A stretch of DNA of 64,000 nucleotides from Verrucomicrobia subdivision 3 bacterium UBA693 (GTDB taxonomy: Bacteria > Verrucomicrobiota > Verrucomicrobiia > Limisphaerales > UBA8199): positions 62,001 through 126,000 of the forward strand of contig DBMR01000071.1 in NCBI GenBank assembly GCA_002298785.1, in the 5' to 3' direction. Made by a program: the position numbers and the translations under genes. The notes under the pieces were generated by a model. It worked only from the letters and a program-made list of their open reading frames with translations. It was not told the DNA's origin and did not search any database. This document shows, piece after piece, positions 52,329 to 60,976 of the stretch. Within the stretch, counting starts at the first letter, position 1; the number at the start of each line of letters is the position of its first letter.

Positions 52329-53153
52329 TCAGCGCCTTTCAGTCACGGGCCCGGCGGTGGGATCGCCCGTCGGAGGCGGAGCGTGATCGGTTTTCGCCGG
52401 AGGACCAAGCAGTTCAGTGAACAGCGGCTTAAGCGCGTCCGCCCAGAGCTGGTACGCTTTGAGTGTCGGATGTAGCTGGTCGGCATTCAGCATCCCCGGA
52501 AGCATTCTGCCATCCCGGTCGGCCAACTTGTCCGTCAGGTCGAGGAAGCGGACTTTCCGGCCATCGGCCATCTGGGCCAGGTGGCGATTGATCTCCCGGA
52601 TCGTTGGGATCACCGCCGGATGGTCATTTCGTGGAAAGATCGCGGTGAGAATCACAGTGGCGTTTGAGGCTTTGGCCTGGCATACGTCCAGCAGTGCCCG
52701 GAGTCCCCGGGTGATGTCTTCGACTTTTTCCGCCCCACCCGGCTCCGAGCCGACGTTGTTAATGCCGGCAAGCACCACGATCACCTTGGGATTGACCCCG
52801 TCGAGTTCGCCATTTTGGAGGCGCCAAAGGATATTCTCGATCCGATCCGCCCCCCACCCGAAGTTGGCTGCGTTCCAGCCGAAAAAGTTCGTCTTCCAGT
52901 TCTCGAGCAATGGCCGGTATTGCGGGTCAGTGGCACCCCAGCGGCGAGTGATGGAGTCACCCACGAAGAAAACGTCGATGCCGCCGCGCCGGGCTTTTTG
53001 GACCAACTCCAGATGCGCGCGCAGCGAATTGGTATCGCCGCGCGGCAGCGGGAAGCTGGCCGATCCAGGCCTGCCGCCCGACACCAATTCCTGCGCCGCG
53101 TCAGCGATGAGGGTCGCGGCGAACACCATTCCGAGGAGGAGTCGCGGATTCAT
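52329..53153 (-). CDS. SGNH/GDSL hydrolase, exported
   Basis: The 274-residue protein starts at ATG 53153 with a signal peptide (MNPRLLLGMVFAATLIADAAQ). SGNH blocks are present: FFVGDSITRRWG near 62 (nucleophile Ser), NFGWGADRI near 100 (Gly), VVLAGINNVG near 130 (Asn) and LNADQLHPTLKAY near 240 (Asp, His). The pattern is that of PAF-acetylhydrolase-like bacterial enzymes that remove acetyl groups from sugars. A second gene of the same superfamily is cut by the right window edge. Confidence 0.9.
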   Translation of the reverse strand: MNPRLLLGMVFAATLIADAAQELVSGGRPGSASFPLPRGDTNSLRAHLELVQKARRGGIDVFFVGDSITRRWGATDPQYRPLLENWKTNFFGWNAANFGWGADRIENILWRLQNGELDGVNPKVIVVLAGINNVGSEPGGAEKVEDITRGLRALLDVCQAKASNATVILTAIFPRNDHPAVIPTIREINRHLAQMADGRKVRFLDLTDKLADRDGRMLPGMLNADQLHPTLKAYQLWADALKPLFTELLGPPAKTDHAPPPTGDPTAGPVTERR

Positions 53154-53285
53154 GTCGATGGCCGCAGTATTCACCGACCCGGCCCCAGGTTTCAAGGGTT
53201 CGTTCAGACCGGCGCGCGCCAGTCCGTTTGCCATTCCTGAAAAGAGATTTTGAATCCCGCAGCAACCTCGGCTATACGCTTACCC

Positions 53286-54434
53286 ATGGATACCTCCGCT
53301 CCGGCCCGGAAAACGCTCGGCTTATCAGGACTGCTTTGCGCCTGGCTATTGCTCGCGGCTGCAACCGCAATGGCGGGTATCGTGGCACCGCTGACCAACG
53401 CGGCCCATGGCACCCTCACCCCCGCGCAGGCAACCGACTTCGCCCAGCTCGCCCTCAACGGGATGGATCGCGAGTTTCCACACAAACCCGGGGTCTTGTT
53501 CAACTCGGTGGACGAAGTGCAACGCCCACAAGTGTTGCATCCGGTTTTCTTTGGCTCTTACGACTGGCATTCTTCGGTGCACGGTCACTGGCTCCTGGTG
53601 CGACTGTTGCGCCGGCAACCCGACCTTCCCCTGGCCGGTGAAATACGCCGCCGGCTCGAACCTCATTTCCTGCGGACCAACCTCGCGGCCGAAGCCGCCA
53701 TGTTCGACCGCGCGGGTAACAAATCGTTTGAACGGATGTATGGCTGGGCCTGGGGCCTGCGCCTGGCCGCCGAATTGCGCGCCTTCGACGACCCGGACGC
53801 CCGGCGCTGGGCGGAGAACTTCGCGCCTCTCGAACAAAAGCTGGTCGCGCTGGTAAAGGACTATCTACCCAAACTCACGTATCCCGTCCGCACCGGCGTG
53901 CATCCAGATACAGGATTTGCGCTGGCCCAGATACTCGATTACGCCCGCTGCGTGGGGGATGCGCAACTCGAAACGCTGGTCAAACGCCGCGCCATGGCGT
54001 TCTACGGCACCGACCGTGATTACCCGCTAGCCTATGAACCGTCCGGGGAGGATTTCTTCTCCAGCGGCTTGAACGAAGCTGACCTGATGCGCAGAGTGCT
54101 GCCGCGGAAGGATTTTGCCCGGTGGTTAAAGGCCTTCTGGCCCTCGTTGCGACGCGGCGACACCGGGGCGTGGGGAAACCCGGCGGAAGTAAGCGATCTT
54201 TCCGACCCCAAAATCGTGCACCTGGTGGGGCTGAACCTGAGTCGGGCCTGGACCCTGCAAGGGATCGCCTCCGCTCTGCCGCCGCAGGATGCCCGCCGTC
54301 GAGAACTCACCAAAGCAGCGGCCGCTCACGCTGCGGCAGGGTTGAAATACGTGTTCAGCGGACATTACGAAGGCGAACATTGGCTGGGCACCTTCGCCGT
54401 CTATTACCTGACGGGCTCGGGGCTGGACCATTAA
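53286..54434 (+). CDS. DUF2891 family protein, exported
   Basis: The 382-residue protein starts at ATG 53286 with a signal segment (TLGLSGLLCAWLLLAAATAMA). It carries the DUF2891 hallmarks SYDWHSSVHGHWLLVRLLRRQP near residue 95, MYGWAWGLRLAAEL near 160 and YTDRDYPLAYEPSGEDF-like text near 245. The helical repeats suggest an (alpha/alpha)6 barrel, but no activity is established for the family to my knowledge. It diverges from the SGNH hydrolase gene with 132 bp between start codons. Confidence 0.87.
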   Translation: MDTSAPARKTLGLSGLLCAWLLLAAATAMAGIVAPLTNAAHGTLTPAQATDFAQLALNGMDREFPHKPGVLFNSVDEVQRPQVLHPVFFGSYDWHSSVHGHWLLVRLLRRQPDLPLAGEIRRRLEPHFLRTNLAAEAAMFDRAGNKSFERMYGWAWGLRLAAELRAFDDPDARRWAENFAPLEQKLVALVKDYLPKLTYPVRTGVHPDTGFALAQILDYARCVGDAQLETLVKRRAMAFYGTDRDYPLAYEPSGEDFFSSGLNEADLMRRVLPRKDFARWLKAFWPSLRRGDTGAWGNPAEVSDLSDPKIVHLVGLNLSRAWTLQGIASALPPQDARRRELTKAAAAHAAAGLKYVFSGHYEGEHWLGTFAVYYLTGSGLDH

Positions 54435-54452
54435 GTCGGCGCCATGCGCGGT

Positions 54453-54937
54453 TCAGAACCGGTTGTGATATTGGGTGGCGTCAAAGAACAGCGCATTGGT
54501 CTTACACTCGCTGCCCGCCGAGCCGGCATGGGTTTGGAATGTGTAGATGTGAAATGCTTTTCCATCTCGCACAACGTTTGAACCGCCCAGCCAATTCCCT
54601 TCCATGCCGAAAAGGACCTTGAGTAGTAGCCGCTCTGCCTTGTCGCCCGCGAACATGTCAAATGACGAATGGCTATAGCATCAGTAGGCGAATTCCCCGT
54701 ATTTGGAGAATAGGAAAAGCTGAACCGCTTGAGCCTATTAGTGCTCACAACAAAGCTCTCGACGCCCACACCGCTGACAGAAATCCAAACTCGATTGGAG
54801 TAGTCCTGCCAGCGCCACGGTACGGTCTCGCACTCCGGCGATTCCTGAACTGGTCCATTGCGCTGCGTCTGAGCCGGCTTTGACGCGCATCCGAACAGAA
54901 GGATGCAACAGGCCGAAACTAGAAAATGTCGCGCCAT
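54453..54937 (-). pseudogene. Frameshifted lipoprotein gene
   Basis: From ATG 54937 the frame encodes a lipoprotein signal (MARHFLVSACCILLFGC) and about 85 further residues ending KRFSFSYSPNTGNSPTDA. A neighbouring frame then continues as a plausible protein, SSFDMFAGDKAERLLLKVLFGMEGN ... NALFFDATQYHNRF, to a stop at 54453. The join must fall between about 54660 and 54683, where the second frame has its own TGA. So one base was gained or lost, either in nature or as a sequencing error. The original protein would be about 160 residues, of unknown function. Without the shift the first frame runs on to 54431 with unlikely composition. Confidence 0.65.
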
Positions 54938-55035
54938 AGTTATCTTAAGGATTGTCACCAGCAAAGGAGATCCGGAGCACTTCCTTATTAGGCGTGAAGC
55001 AGGTGCGGATCTGTGCGTTGCTCCGAAGAACCGAG

Positions 55036-55338
55036 TTAGGGTGTCTCATCTGATTCACTCCGTCTCAGCTTTGCCCGACTTGCCTCCGGCGGCAGTACCC
55101 GCCACAAGACGATAAGGAAAAAAACACCCAGAACGGCCTCCACAATTGGAATCTGGAAATCACGGGCGACTAGAAACACCTCAGCAACCGCGTGCTCCAG
55201 ACGCGCACCTTCACGGTCCATCTGTCCCCATACCGGATCATGGAACACAATCCACGCAGACACCCGCGTCAGAGCCCAAGTGACTGCAACCAGAGAGCTC
55301 AGCGCGAGTGCTGCCAATGCCATGATGAGGGTCTTCAT
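55036..55338 (-). CDS. Small membrane protein of unknown function
   Basis: About 100 residues from ATG 55338 (another ATG lies at 55350). There are two hydrophobic helices, MALAALALSSLVAVTWAL at the N-terminus and PIVEAVLGVFFLIVLWRVL near residue 70, separated by a charged loop. The C-terminus is basic. No family is recognised. It lies 115 bp downstream of another small membrane protein gene on the same strand. Confidence 0.55.
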   Translation of the reverse strand: MKTLIMALAALALSSLVAVTWALTRVSAWIVFHDPVWGQMDREGARLEHAVAEVFLVARDFQIPIVEAVLGVFFLIVLWRVLPPEASRAKLRRSESDETP

Positions 55339-55453
55339 GTTGATGGTCATCTATGCAAACAAAAACCCGTCCTGCGCGGCGCAAGACGGAGGCCGCTGAT
55401 GAACAACCAGGACGCGAAACCCGCGTACATACCTGGCCATTCGGTAGCCGAAG

Positions 55454-55795
55454 TCAAGGACTGGCAAGCAGCAAACATAGCGAAAGCAAAACTCCGAATA
55501 GAAACACCCGCCACCCCCAACGATAAAGCCCCCGTAACTGCTCCGGGACGCACTTCTCTCCGTATGTGAAGAATCGCCCACTGCGATACACCGGGAACTT
55601 CGCGTAACCAATCAAGGTCCCGCCGATAATCAGCAAGGCAAAACTTGCCACAAAAAACAAAATCCACGCCGTGCCGCTCAGCCCGAGGAGGAAAGTGAGC
55701 ATCTTCCCGGTAACTACGACCACTAGCGCCATGATCACAAGTCCCCAGTGCTCAAGGAATGTCTCCAGACCATTGCTATGACTATCACGATCCAT
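55454..55795 (-). CDS. Small membrane protein of unknown function
   Basis: The 113-residue product has three hydrophobic segments (WGLVIMALVVVVTGKMLTFLLGL, WILFFVASFALLIIGGTLIGY, and VFLFGVLLSLCLLLAS at the C-terminus), with a polar loop RSGRFFTYGEKCVPEQLRGLYRWGWR before the last one. The family is unknown. Together with the next small membrane protein and the frameshifted lipoprotein gene it forms a short minus-strand run without recognised function. Confidence 0.6.
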   Translation of the reverse strand: MDRDSHSNGLETFLEHWGLVIMALVVVVTGKMLTFLLGLSGTAWILFFVASFALLIIGGTLIGYAKFPVYRSGRFFTYGEKCVPEQLRGLYRWGWRVFLFGVLLSLCLLLASP

Positions 55796-56098
55796 GTTCG
55801 GCTAATGATTCATATCCTTGGCGACAGGCCAGCGCCATCCAAAACAAAGCAGACACCCTGCACCAGCCGCGTCTGCTGCCGGGTTGATCGCCCTTCCAGG
55901 CCCTGATCATGGCGAATCAGCCAGAAAGGCATTCCCCGTTCAAATGCCATGCCGCAAATCTATGATCATACCTTATATTTGTCAAGTCTATTTAGCCGGA
56001 ATCCGGCAAGACGGGCAACGCCTGCATGCGCGCGCGAGATCACAACTCTGCAAGTTGGCTCATGCGGCCGGCTTCATCTGACCTCACTGAGTGATGAC
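55796..56098. other. 303-bp spacer without a gene
   Basis: No coding frame is convincing on either strand. The part at about 55960-55995 (CTTATATTTGTCAAGTC) is the most AT-rich and may include a promoter. It separates the unknown membrane-protein run from the LysR gene. Confidence 0.4.
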
Positions 56099-56989
56099 TC
56101 AAGTCGGCGCGGACGCGGCTTTGCGCAGTTCCTCAATAAACACGGCGAGGGGTTTGTCATTGGCGCGATCGCTACGATAGCCCGCAGCGATGCGAACCGG
56201 CTCCGGGCCGGCAGTAAGTTTGATGAAGCGGGCGCGATTGGGGAACAGGCGGGCCATCTGGGTGGTGACCACCGCGGCTCCCAGACCGGACTCGACCGCC
56301 ACCATCAAAGTTTCCGCTCCGTCGTATTCGCCCGCGATGCGCGGCTGTTGTCCGTGTTCGCGCAGCCACGTGCTAACGGTCTCCCAGTATTCCGGGTAAT
56401 CGCTTCGCGGATAAATGAGCAACGGCTGGCGAGCCACCTCCGCCGGGGTCACTTGCGACAGGCCGGCCAGGGCGTGATGGCGAGAGACGGCCAACCGCCA
56501 GGGAGCGCGGACGAGCGGAGCCCATTTCAATCCCCGGGCTGGAAGTTGCTGTCCGACGCAGAGCGCGACATCCAGCTTTTCATTTTCGAGCCCGGCCAGC
56601 ATCTCGGCGGTGGAAAGATCAGATAACTCGACATGGACGTTGGGATGCGCCTGGCTGAAGTTGCCCACGGCGACGGACAGCATCCCGGCGGCCAGCGAAG
56701 GGGCATAGCCGACGCGCAGGCGCAACGCGCGTCCGGCATTGCGCACGCGTTCGAGCATCTCATCCGCGTGCCGCAGCAGTTCCCGGGCTTCCGGCAGCAG
56801 CGCTTCCCCGACGACCGTGAGCCGGATCGAATGCGCCTGCCGCTCGAGCAGGCATTGCCCGATCTCCTCCTCGAGCGCTTTGATCTGCCGGCTCAATGCC
56901 GGTTGCGTCAGGAAGACCCTTTTGGCGGCGCGGCTGATGTTGCCATCCTCGGCCACGGCCACGAAGTGGCGCAGTTGTCGCAGTTCCAT
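56099..56989 (-). CDS. LysR-family transcriptional regulator
   Basis: The 296-residue protein starts at ATG 56989 (MELRQLRHFVAVAEDGNISRAAKRVFLTQPALSRQIKALE), the standard LysR winged helix-turn-helix in the first 60 residues. The effector domain from about 90 has the two-lobe periplasmic-binding-protein pattern (LRVGYAPSLAAGMLSVAVGNF, then LLIYPRSDYPEYWE). It is divergent from the pirin gene with an 82-bp spacer that contains a perfect inverted repeat, the classic LysR arrangement. It probably controls the pirin-wrbA-yceI-dioxygenase genes and itself in response to an electrophile or quinone, which is inference. Confidence 0.93.
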   Translation of the reverse strand: MELRQLRHFVAVAEDGNISRAAKRVFLTQPALSRQIKALEEEIGQCLLERQAHSIRLTVVGEALLPEARELLRHADEMLERVRNAGRALRLRVGYAPSLAAGMLSVAVGNFSQAHPNVHVELSDLSTAEMLAGLENEKLDVALCVGQQLPARGLKWAPLVRAPWRLAVSRHHALAGLSQVTPAEVARQPLLIYPRSDYPEYWETVSTWLREHGQQPRIAGEYDGAETLMVAVESGLGAAVVTTQMARLFPNRARFIKLTAGPEPVRIAAGYRSDRANDKPLAVFIEELRKAASAPT

Positions 56990-57019
56990 AGCCACCAGCA
57001 TAACCAAAATGCAGCCTCA

Positions 57020-57041
57020 GGCCAATAACATGGCATTGGCC
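57020..57041. promoter_or_regulatory. Likely LysR operator in the divergent promoter
   Basis: GGCCAAT (57020-57026), eight bases, ATTGGCC (57035-57041) is a perfect inverted repeat midway between the LysR and pirin start codons. LysR regulators bind such dyads in divergent promoters. No sigma-70 hexamers are convincing. Confidence 0.65.
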
Positions 57042-57071
57042 CTCCGGACGAGTTGCCGTGAGAGTGGGGGT

Positions 57072-57788
57072 ATGAAAACGACAGCGAACGACCTCATCCT
57101 CCGTCGAGCGGAGGAACGCGGCCACGCCGATCACGGCTGGCTCAATACGCACCATACCTTTTCTTTTGCGGACTATTATGATCCCGCCCACATGGGTTTC
57201 CGTTCCCTGCGGGTGATCAACGACGACCGTGTGTCAGCCGGCAAAGGCTTCGGGACCCATCCCCACCGGGACATGGAAATCTTCAGTTACGTTCTGGAAG
57301 GCACACTGGAGCACAAGGACAGCCTGGGCCACGGACGGCAACTGTCGCCGGGCCAGATCCAGCTTCTCAGCGCGGGCAGCGGCATCACCCACAGCGAGTT
57401 CAACCCGTCCCGGAGCGAGCCGCTGCACTTTCTGCAGATTTGGATTCAACCTCGCGAACGCGGTTTGACCCCATCCTACACCGAGTGGCAGCCCAAACCA
57501 GAGGACGCCCGGAACCCGAAAGTCCTGATCATCTCCCCGGACGGACGCGACGGTTCGGCAACAATCCACCAGGATGCGGACATCTACCGCGTGCGGCTTG
57601 AACCCGGCGCCACGGTAACGCACAAGCTGCGGCCCGGACGAGGCGCGTGGCTGCACGTCGCGCAAGGCGCGTTAACTCTCGACGGAGTGGCGCTCGCCAC
57701 CGGCGATGGCGCCGGCAGCGAAAAGCCCGGAACCCTGACCCTCACCGCCACAAGCGCCACCGAAGCTCTCCTGTTTGACCTGAAGTAA
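57072..57788 (+). CDS. Pirin-like bicupin (quercetin dioxygenase-like)
   Basis: The 238-residue protein starts at ATG 57072. It shows the pirin signature: RGHADHGWLNTHHTFSFADYYDPAHMGFRSLRVINDD, the metal-binding HPHRDMEIFSYVLEGTLEHKDSLGH (two His plus a later His and Glu), and SAGSGITHSEFN. The C-terminal cupin ends the protein. Bacterial members (YhhW-like) oxidise quercetin and respond to oxidative or electrophile stress. First gene of a plus-strand unit of four; wrbA follows after 17 bp. Confidence 0.94.
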   Translation: MKTTANDLILRRAEERGHADHGWLNTHHTFSFADYYDPAHMGFRSLRVINDDRVSAGKGFGTHPHRDMEIFSYVLEGTLEHKDSLGHGRQLSPGQIQLLSAGSGITHSEFNPSRSEPLHFLQIWIQPRERGLTPSYTEWQPKPEDARNPKVLIISPDGRDGSATIHQDADIYRVRLEPGATVTHKLRPGRGAWLHVAQGALTLDGVALATGDGAGSEKPGTLTLTATSATEALLFDLK

Positions 57789-57805
57789 CCTTAACCAAAA
57801 ACATT

Positions 57806-58405
57806 ATGCCAAAACTACTTGTTCTCTATTATTCAACCTACGGCCATGTGGAAACGCTGGCCAATGCCATCGCCGAAGGGGCCCGCTCGGTGCCCGGCGT
57901 CGAGGTGACACTTAAGCGAGTGCCGGAAACCATGCCGCCCGATGTCGCCAAGAAGTACGGGGCGAAGCTCGATCAGGCCGCGCCCATCGCCAACCCTGCC
58001 GAACTGGGTGAGTACGACGGCATCATTTTTGGCACGCCAACGCGTTTCGGGAACATGGCGGCGCAGATGCGCAATTTCCTCGACCAGACCGGCGGACTGT
58101 GGGTGAAAGGCGCCCTCGTCGGACGGGTCGGCAGCGTGTTCACCAGCACCGGAACTGGCGGCGGCAACGAGAGCACTATCATCAGTTTCGTCAACACCCT
58201 CATGCACCACGGGATGGTCTACGTTGGCCTGCCATACGCGTGCCCGGAACTCGCCGACATCAGCGAAGTCAAAGGCGGTTCACCGTGGGGCGCGGCCACC
58301 ATCGCCGGAGCAGACGGCTCCCGGATGCCCAGCGCCAAGGAATTGGCCCAGGCACGGTTCCAGGGCAAACACGTGGCCACCATCACCGCCAAACTGCGCG
58401 GGTGA
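57806..58405 (+). CDS. wrbA: NAD(P)H:quinone oxidoreductase WrbA
   Basis: The 199-residue protein is a flavodoxin-fold WrbA: LLVLYYSTYGHVETLANAIAEGA with the FMN phosphate loop at residues 9-14, FGTPTRFGNMAAQMRNFLDQTGGLW near 75, and STGTGGGNESTI near 113. It performs two-electron reduction of quinones with FMN, preventing redox cycling. Its place between pirin and yceI fits a quinone/electrophile-stress operon under the LysR regulator. Confidence 0.96.
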   Translation: MPKLLVLYYSTYGHVETLANAIAEGARSVPGVEVTLKRVPETMPPDVAKKYGAKLDQAAPIANPAELGEYDGIIFGTPTRFGNMAAQMRNFLDQTGGLWVKGALVGRVGSVFTSTGTGGGNESTIISFVNTLMHHGMVYVGLPYACPELADISEVKGGSPWGAATIAGADGSRMPSAKELAQARFQGKHVATITAKLRG

Positions 58406-58497
58406 CCGGGAATTCGCTAAGTTCCAACGCCCGGTCATAAGGCCGCGGATAACGATCAAAAAACAGAAATTTTAGAAAGAGAAAGCACTACCAGCAT

Positions 58498-59103
58498 ATG
58501 CAATTCAAATCCACCTTAACCGCGGTTACCGCGGCGCTGCTCCTTAACTCCATCGCCGGGGCGGCGGATACCTACAAAATTGACCCGGCCCACACGAGTG
58601 TCAACTTTTCCGTCCGGCACCTGGGTCTGAGCAACGTGAAGGGCCATTTCAAAGACTTCACCGGCACCATTGTCCTGGACGACGGCAAGATCGCCGAAGC
58701 CGCGGGAACGATCCAGGTGCAGAGCATCGACACGGGTGTTCAGCAGCGGGACAACCATCTGCGCACGCCTGATTTCTTCGATGCGGCCAAGTATCCCACC
58801 ATCACGTTCAAGACGAAGCGGGTCGAAACCAGTGGCGGTCAAAACGTCATGGTCGCCGATTTCACGATGCGTGGAGTCACCAAAGAACTGCGGTTGCCCG
58901 TGACGCTTTCCGGCCCGGCCAAGGATCCGTGGGGCAATCAGCGCATCGGCCTGGAAGCCAAAACGAAACTGAATCGTAAAGATTACGGGATTAACTACAA
59001 CCAGGTCCTGGAAACGGGTATTCAGGCCGTAGGCGAGGAGATCGAGTTGGAGATTAATGCCGAAGCCACCAGGCAAAGTGCCGACGCAGCCGAGAAAAAG
59101 TAA
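58498..59103 (+). CDS. YceI-family periplasmic protein
   Basis: The 201-residue protein has a signal peptide (MQFKSTLTAVTAALLLNSIAGAA) and a lipocalin-like YceI barrel beginning YKIDPAHTSVNFSVRHLGLSNVKGHFKDFTGTI. The central NHLRTPDFFDAAKYPTITF and the end YGINYNQVLETG are typical. YceI proteins bind isoprenoid quinones or related lipids in the periplasm. The start codon lies 92 bp after wrbA and the ribosome binding site is weak. The protein would work with WrbA on quinone homeostasis, which is inference. Confidence 0.95.
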   Translation: MQFKSTLTAVTAALLLNSIAGAADTYKIDPAHTSVNFSVRHLGLSNVKGHFKDFTGTIVLDDGKIAEAAGTIQVQSIDTGVQQRDNHLRTPDFFDAAKYPTITFKTKRVETSGGQNVMVADFTMRGVTKELRLPVTLSGPAKDPWGNQRIGLEAKTKLNRKDYGINYNQVLETGIQAVGEEIELEINAEATRQSADAAEKK

Positions 59104-59120
59104 CTTTGGAGGATCCGCAT

Positions 59121-59936
59121 ATGTCGTCCCAATCCATCCTTAGCGAACTCTCGGAAAGTCCGGACCTCGAGACGACAATGCCGGCGTTGTTCATCGGGCA
59201 TGGCAACCCGATGAACGCCGTCGAAGATACCGAATTCAGCCGGGCCTGGGCCGAAGCGGCACAGGCTTTGCCAACACCCAAGGCGGTGCTGTGCGTCTCT
59301 GCCCACTGGGAAACCATTGGAACCCGGGTCACGGCGATGGAACAGCCGAAGACGATCCATGATCTCCATGGCTTTCCCCGCGCCCTGTTCGAGAAGCAAT
59401 ATCCGGCTCCGGGTTCCCCGGAACTGGCTCAATCCACCAAAGAACTGGCACACCAGACGCCGGTGGAGCTGGATTGGGACTGGGGCTTGGATCACGGCGC
59501 GTGGTCGGTGCTCAGCCGCATGTACCCCGCGGCCACGGTGCCGGTGATTCAATTGAGCCTGGACCGCAGACAATCCCCGGCTGCCCATTACCAATTGGGC
59601 CGGGAATTGCGCGGACTGCGCAAAAAAGGCGTGCTCATCCTCGGCAGCGGCAATATCGTCCATAACCTCCGTGCCATCGTGTGGGAGGACAAAGCTTACG
59701 ATTGGGCCCTGGAATTCGATCTGCGGATGAAGGACCTCATTCTGGCCCGCGATCACCAGGCGATCATCGGCTATTCCAAACTGGGACGCGCGGCGGAACT
59801 CTCCGTGCCCACTCCCGAACACTATCTGCCCCTACTCTACGTACTCGGAACGCAGACCGATGCCGACAGCACCACCTTTTTCGCCGACAAGGTGACCCTG
59901 GGTTCAATGTCGATGCGCTCGGTGCGAATCGGCTGA
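59121..59936 (+). CDS. DODA-type extradiol ring-opening dioxygenase (YgiD-like)
   Basis: The 271-residue protein starts at ATG 59121, set by a perfect GGAGG at 59108-59112, eight bases upstream. Motifs of the class III extradiol family are PALFIGHGNPMNAVED (His near 28), CVSAHWET (His near 63), LDWDWGLDHGAWSVL (His near 125) and LILGSGNIVHNLR. It opens catechol rings such as 4,5-DOPA with non-haem iron. It is the last gene of the LysR-linked unit, 17 bp after yceI. Confidence 0.93.
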   Translation: MSSQSILSELSESPDLETTMPALFIGHGNPMNAVEDTEFSRAWAEAAQALPTPKAVLCVSAHWETIGTRVTAMEQPKTIHDLHGFPRALFEKQYPAPGSPELAQSTKELAHQTPVELDWDWGLDHGAWSVLSRMYPAATVPVIQLSLDRRQSPAAHYQLGRELRGLRKKGVLILGSGNIVHNLRAIVWEDKAYDWALEFDLRMKDLILARDHQAIIGYSKLGRAAELSVPTPEHYLPLLYVLGTQTDADSTTFFADKVTLGSMSMRSVRIG

Positions 59937-59988
59937 GTGAGGCCAGGCGGTCGCGGTGGATTCCGGGAAAATGCACCTCGGTGGGTGC

Positions 59989-60111
59989 GCGGACTTCCTA
60001 GTCCGCTTTTGCACGTGCGCACTGGGGCGAGGGTGCGCATGGAATCTCAGGGCATTGCCTTAAACAACCAACGAACCAGTTCGAGCGACGTAAGCGGGCG
60101 TGGACGCCCGC
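59989..60111. repeat. Two short hairpin elements in the spacer
   Basis: GCGGACT-TCCT-AGTCCGC (59989-60006) and GCGGGCG-TGGA-CGCCCGC (60094-60111) are perfect 7-bp hairpins with 4-base loops. They lie between the dioxygenase and GreA-like convergent genes and share form with the elements at 60769-60810. They look like dispersed intergenic repeats, and either could terminate transcription. Confidence 0.55.
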
Positions 60112-60143
60112 GCTCCGGGGAAATGCGGACTTCCGGATTCGCT

Positions 60144-60623
60144 CTAATGCACAGCGATGATGTGATGTTTCACGGTGGCGCCACCCAGCTTGGAGGTCCA
60201 ACGTTGACCGGCCTTTTTGCCCATCAGATTCTGGCCCAGGGGCGATTGGGGCGTAATTACCGTGAGTTCCCGGCGTCCGATTTCCAACTTCAGGCCGCCG
60301 TTGCGTGGTCCAATGAAATACAGGGACCGCGTGGCATCGGATTCCAATTCCACCAAGGCGGTTAAATCAATGGGGTCAGCCGGCGTAAAGTCCTTCGCCA
60401 CCAGGGCCTCGTAAACCTTGATCGAGTCCAGAATCTCTTTCGCCTGTCGCGCCTGGCCTCCTGCCAGGTAGGCAGCTTCCAATCCGCGAGTGTCGTACTT
60501 GCTCTCCGCTTTGCTGCTCTCGTGCGTCGCCTCGGCATGGGACGCTCGCGCCGCCTTCTCAAGCATGCCCAGGCTTTCACTCAGGCTGGCCACAATCCGC
60601 TTTATCAATTCTTGCTTCTTCAT
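60144..60623 (-). CDS. GreA/GreB-family-like protein
   Basis: The 159-residue protein starts at ATG 60623 (MKKQELIKRIVASLSESLGMLEKAARASHAEATHESSKAESKYDTRGLEAAYLAG). The N-terminal helical region resembles the coiled coil of Gre-type factors but is short and lacks the usual acidic tip pair in a clear form. The C-terminal beta domain ends in ITPQSPLGQNLMGKKAGQRWTS, the hallmark of GreA/GreB C-terminal domains. So it is a Gre-like or Rnk-like protein that would bind RNA polymerase near the secondary channel. The exact role is unknown. Confidence 0.82.
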   Translation of the reverse strand: MKKQELIKRIVASLSESLGMLEKAARASHAEATHESSKAESKYDTRGLEAAYLAGGQARQAKEILDSIKVYEALVAKDFTPADPIDLTALVELESDATRSLYFIGPRNGGLKLEIGRRELTVITPQSPLGQNLMGKKAGQRWTSKLGGATVKHHIIAVH

Positions 60624-60976
60624 TCCAAATTCGGGCGGAGTATAAGTCGGACGCACCCGGACACGCCAGCGGCTTCGCCATTCCCCAAAGTGGAGTAGAC
60701 GTCCCGCCTGCCGGTTCACGGCGCGTCCCCGCGCCGTTTCCCCCGTATCCACCGCCTATTTGCCTACCGTCGGGCGAGACGCCCGACAAACTCGCGGGCG
60801 GGACGCCCACGCTACGATCCGCCGCTTCGGCATCTGCGCTACGAGGTAGCTTCGGGTGATGTTTCGTATTAGGCTACGGTCATGATCCTGAACAACCTAC
60901 CGCACGGCTGCCAAGCCAGAGGGCCTGTTGCTTCGAGCGGTCCGAAGTCTTCGCGGTCTGAAAGGGCCCCCGCCCG
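60624..60976. other. 353-bp spacer with hairpin repeats
   Basis: No gene is seen. GTCGGGCG-AGA-CGCCCGAC (60769-60787) and GCGGGCG-GGA-CGCCCAC (60794-60810, one mismatch) form adjacent hairpins, the same type as at 59989-60111. The promoters of the divergent flanking genes must lie here but are not recognisable. Confidence 0.55.
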
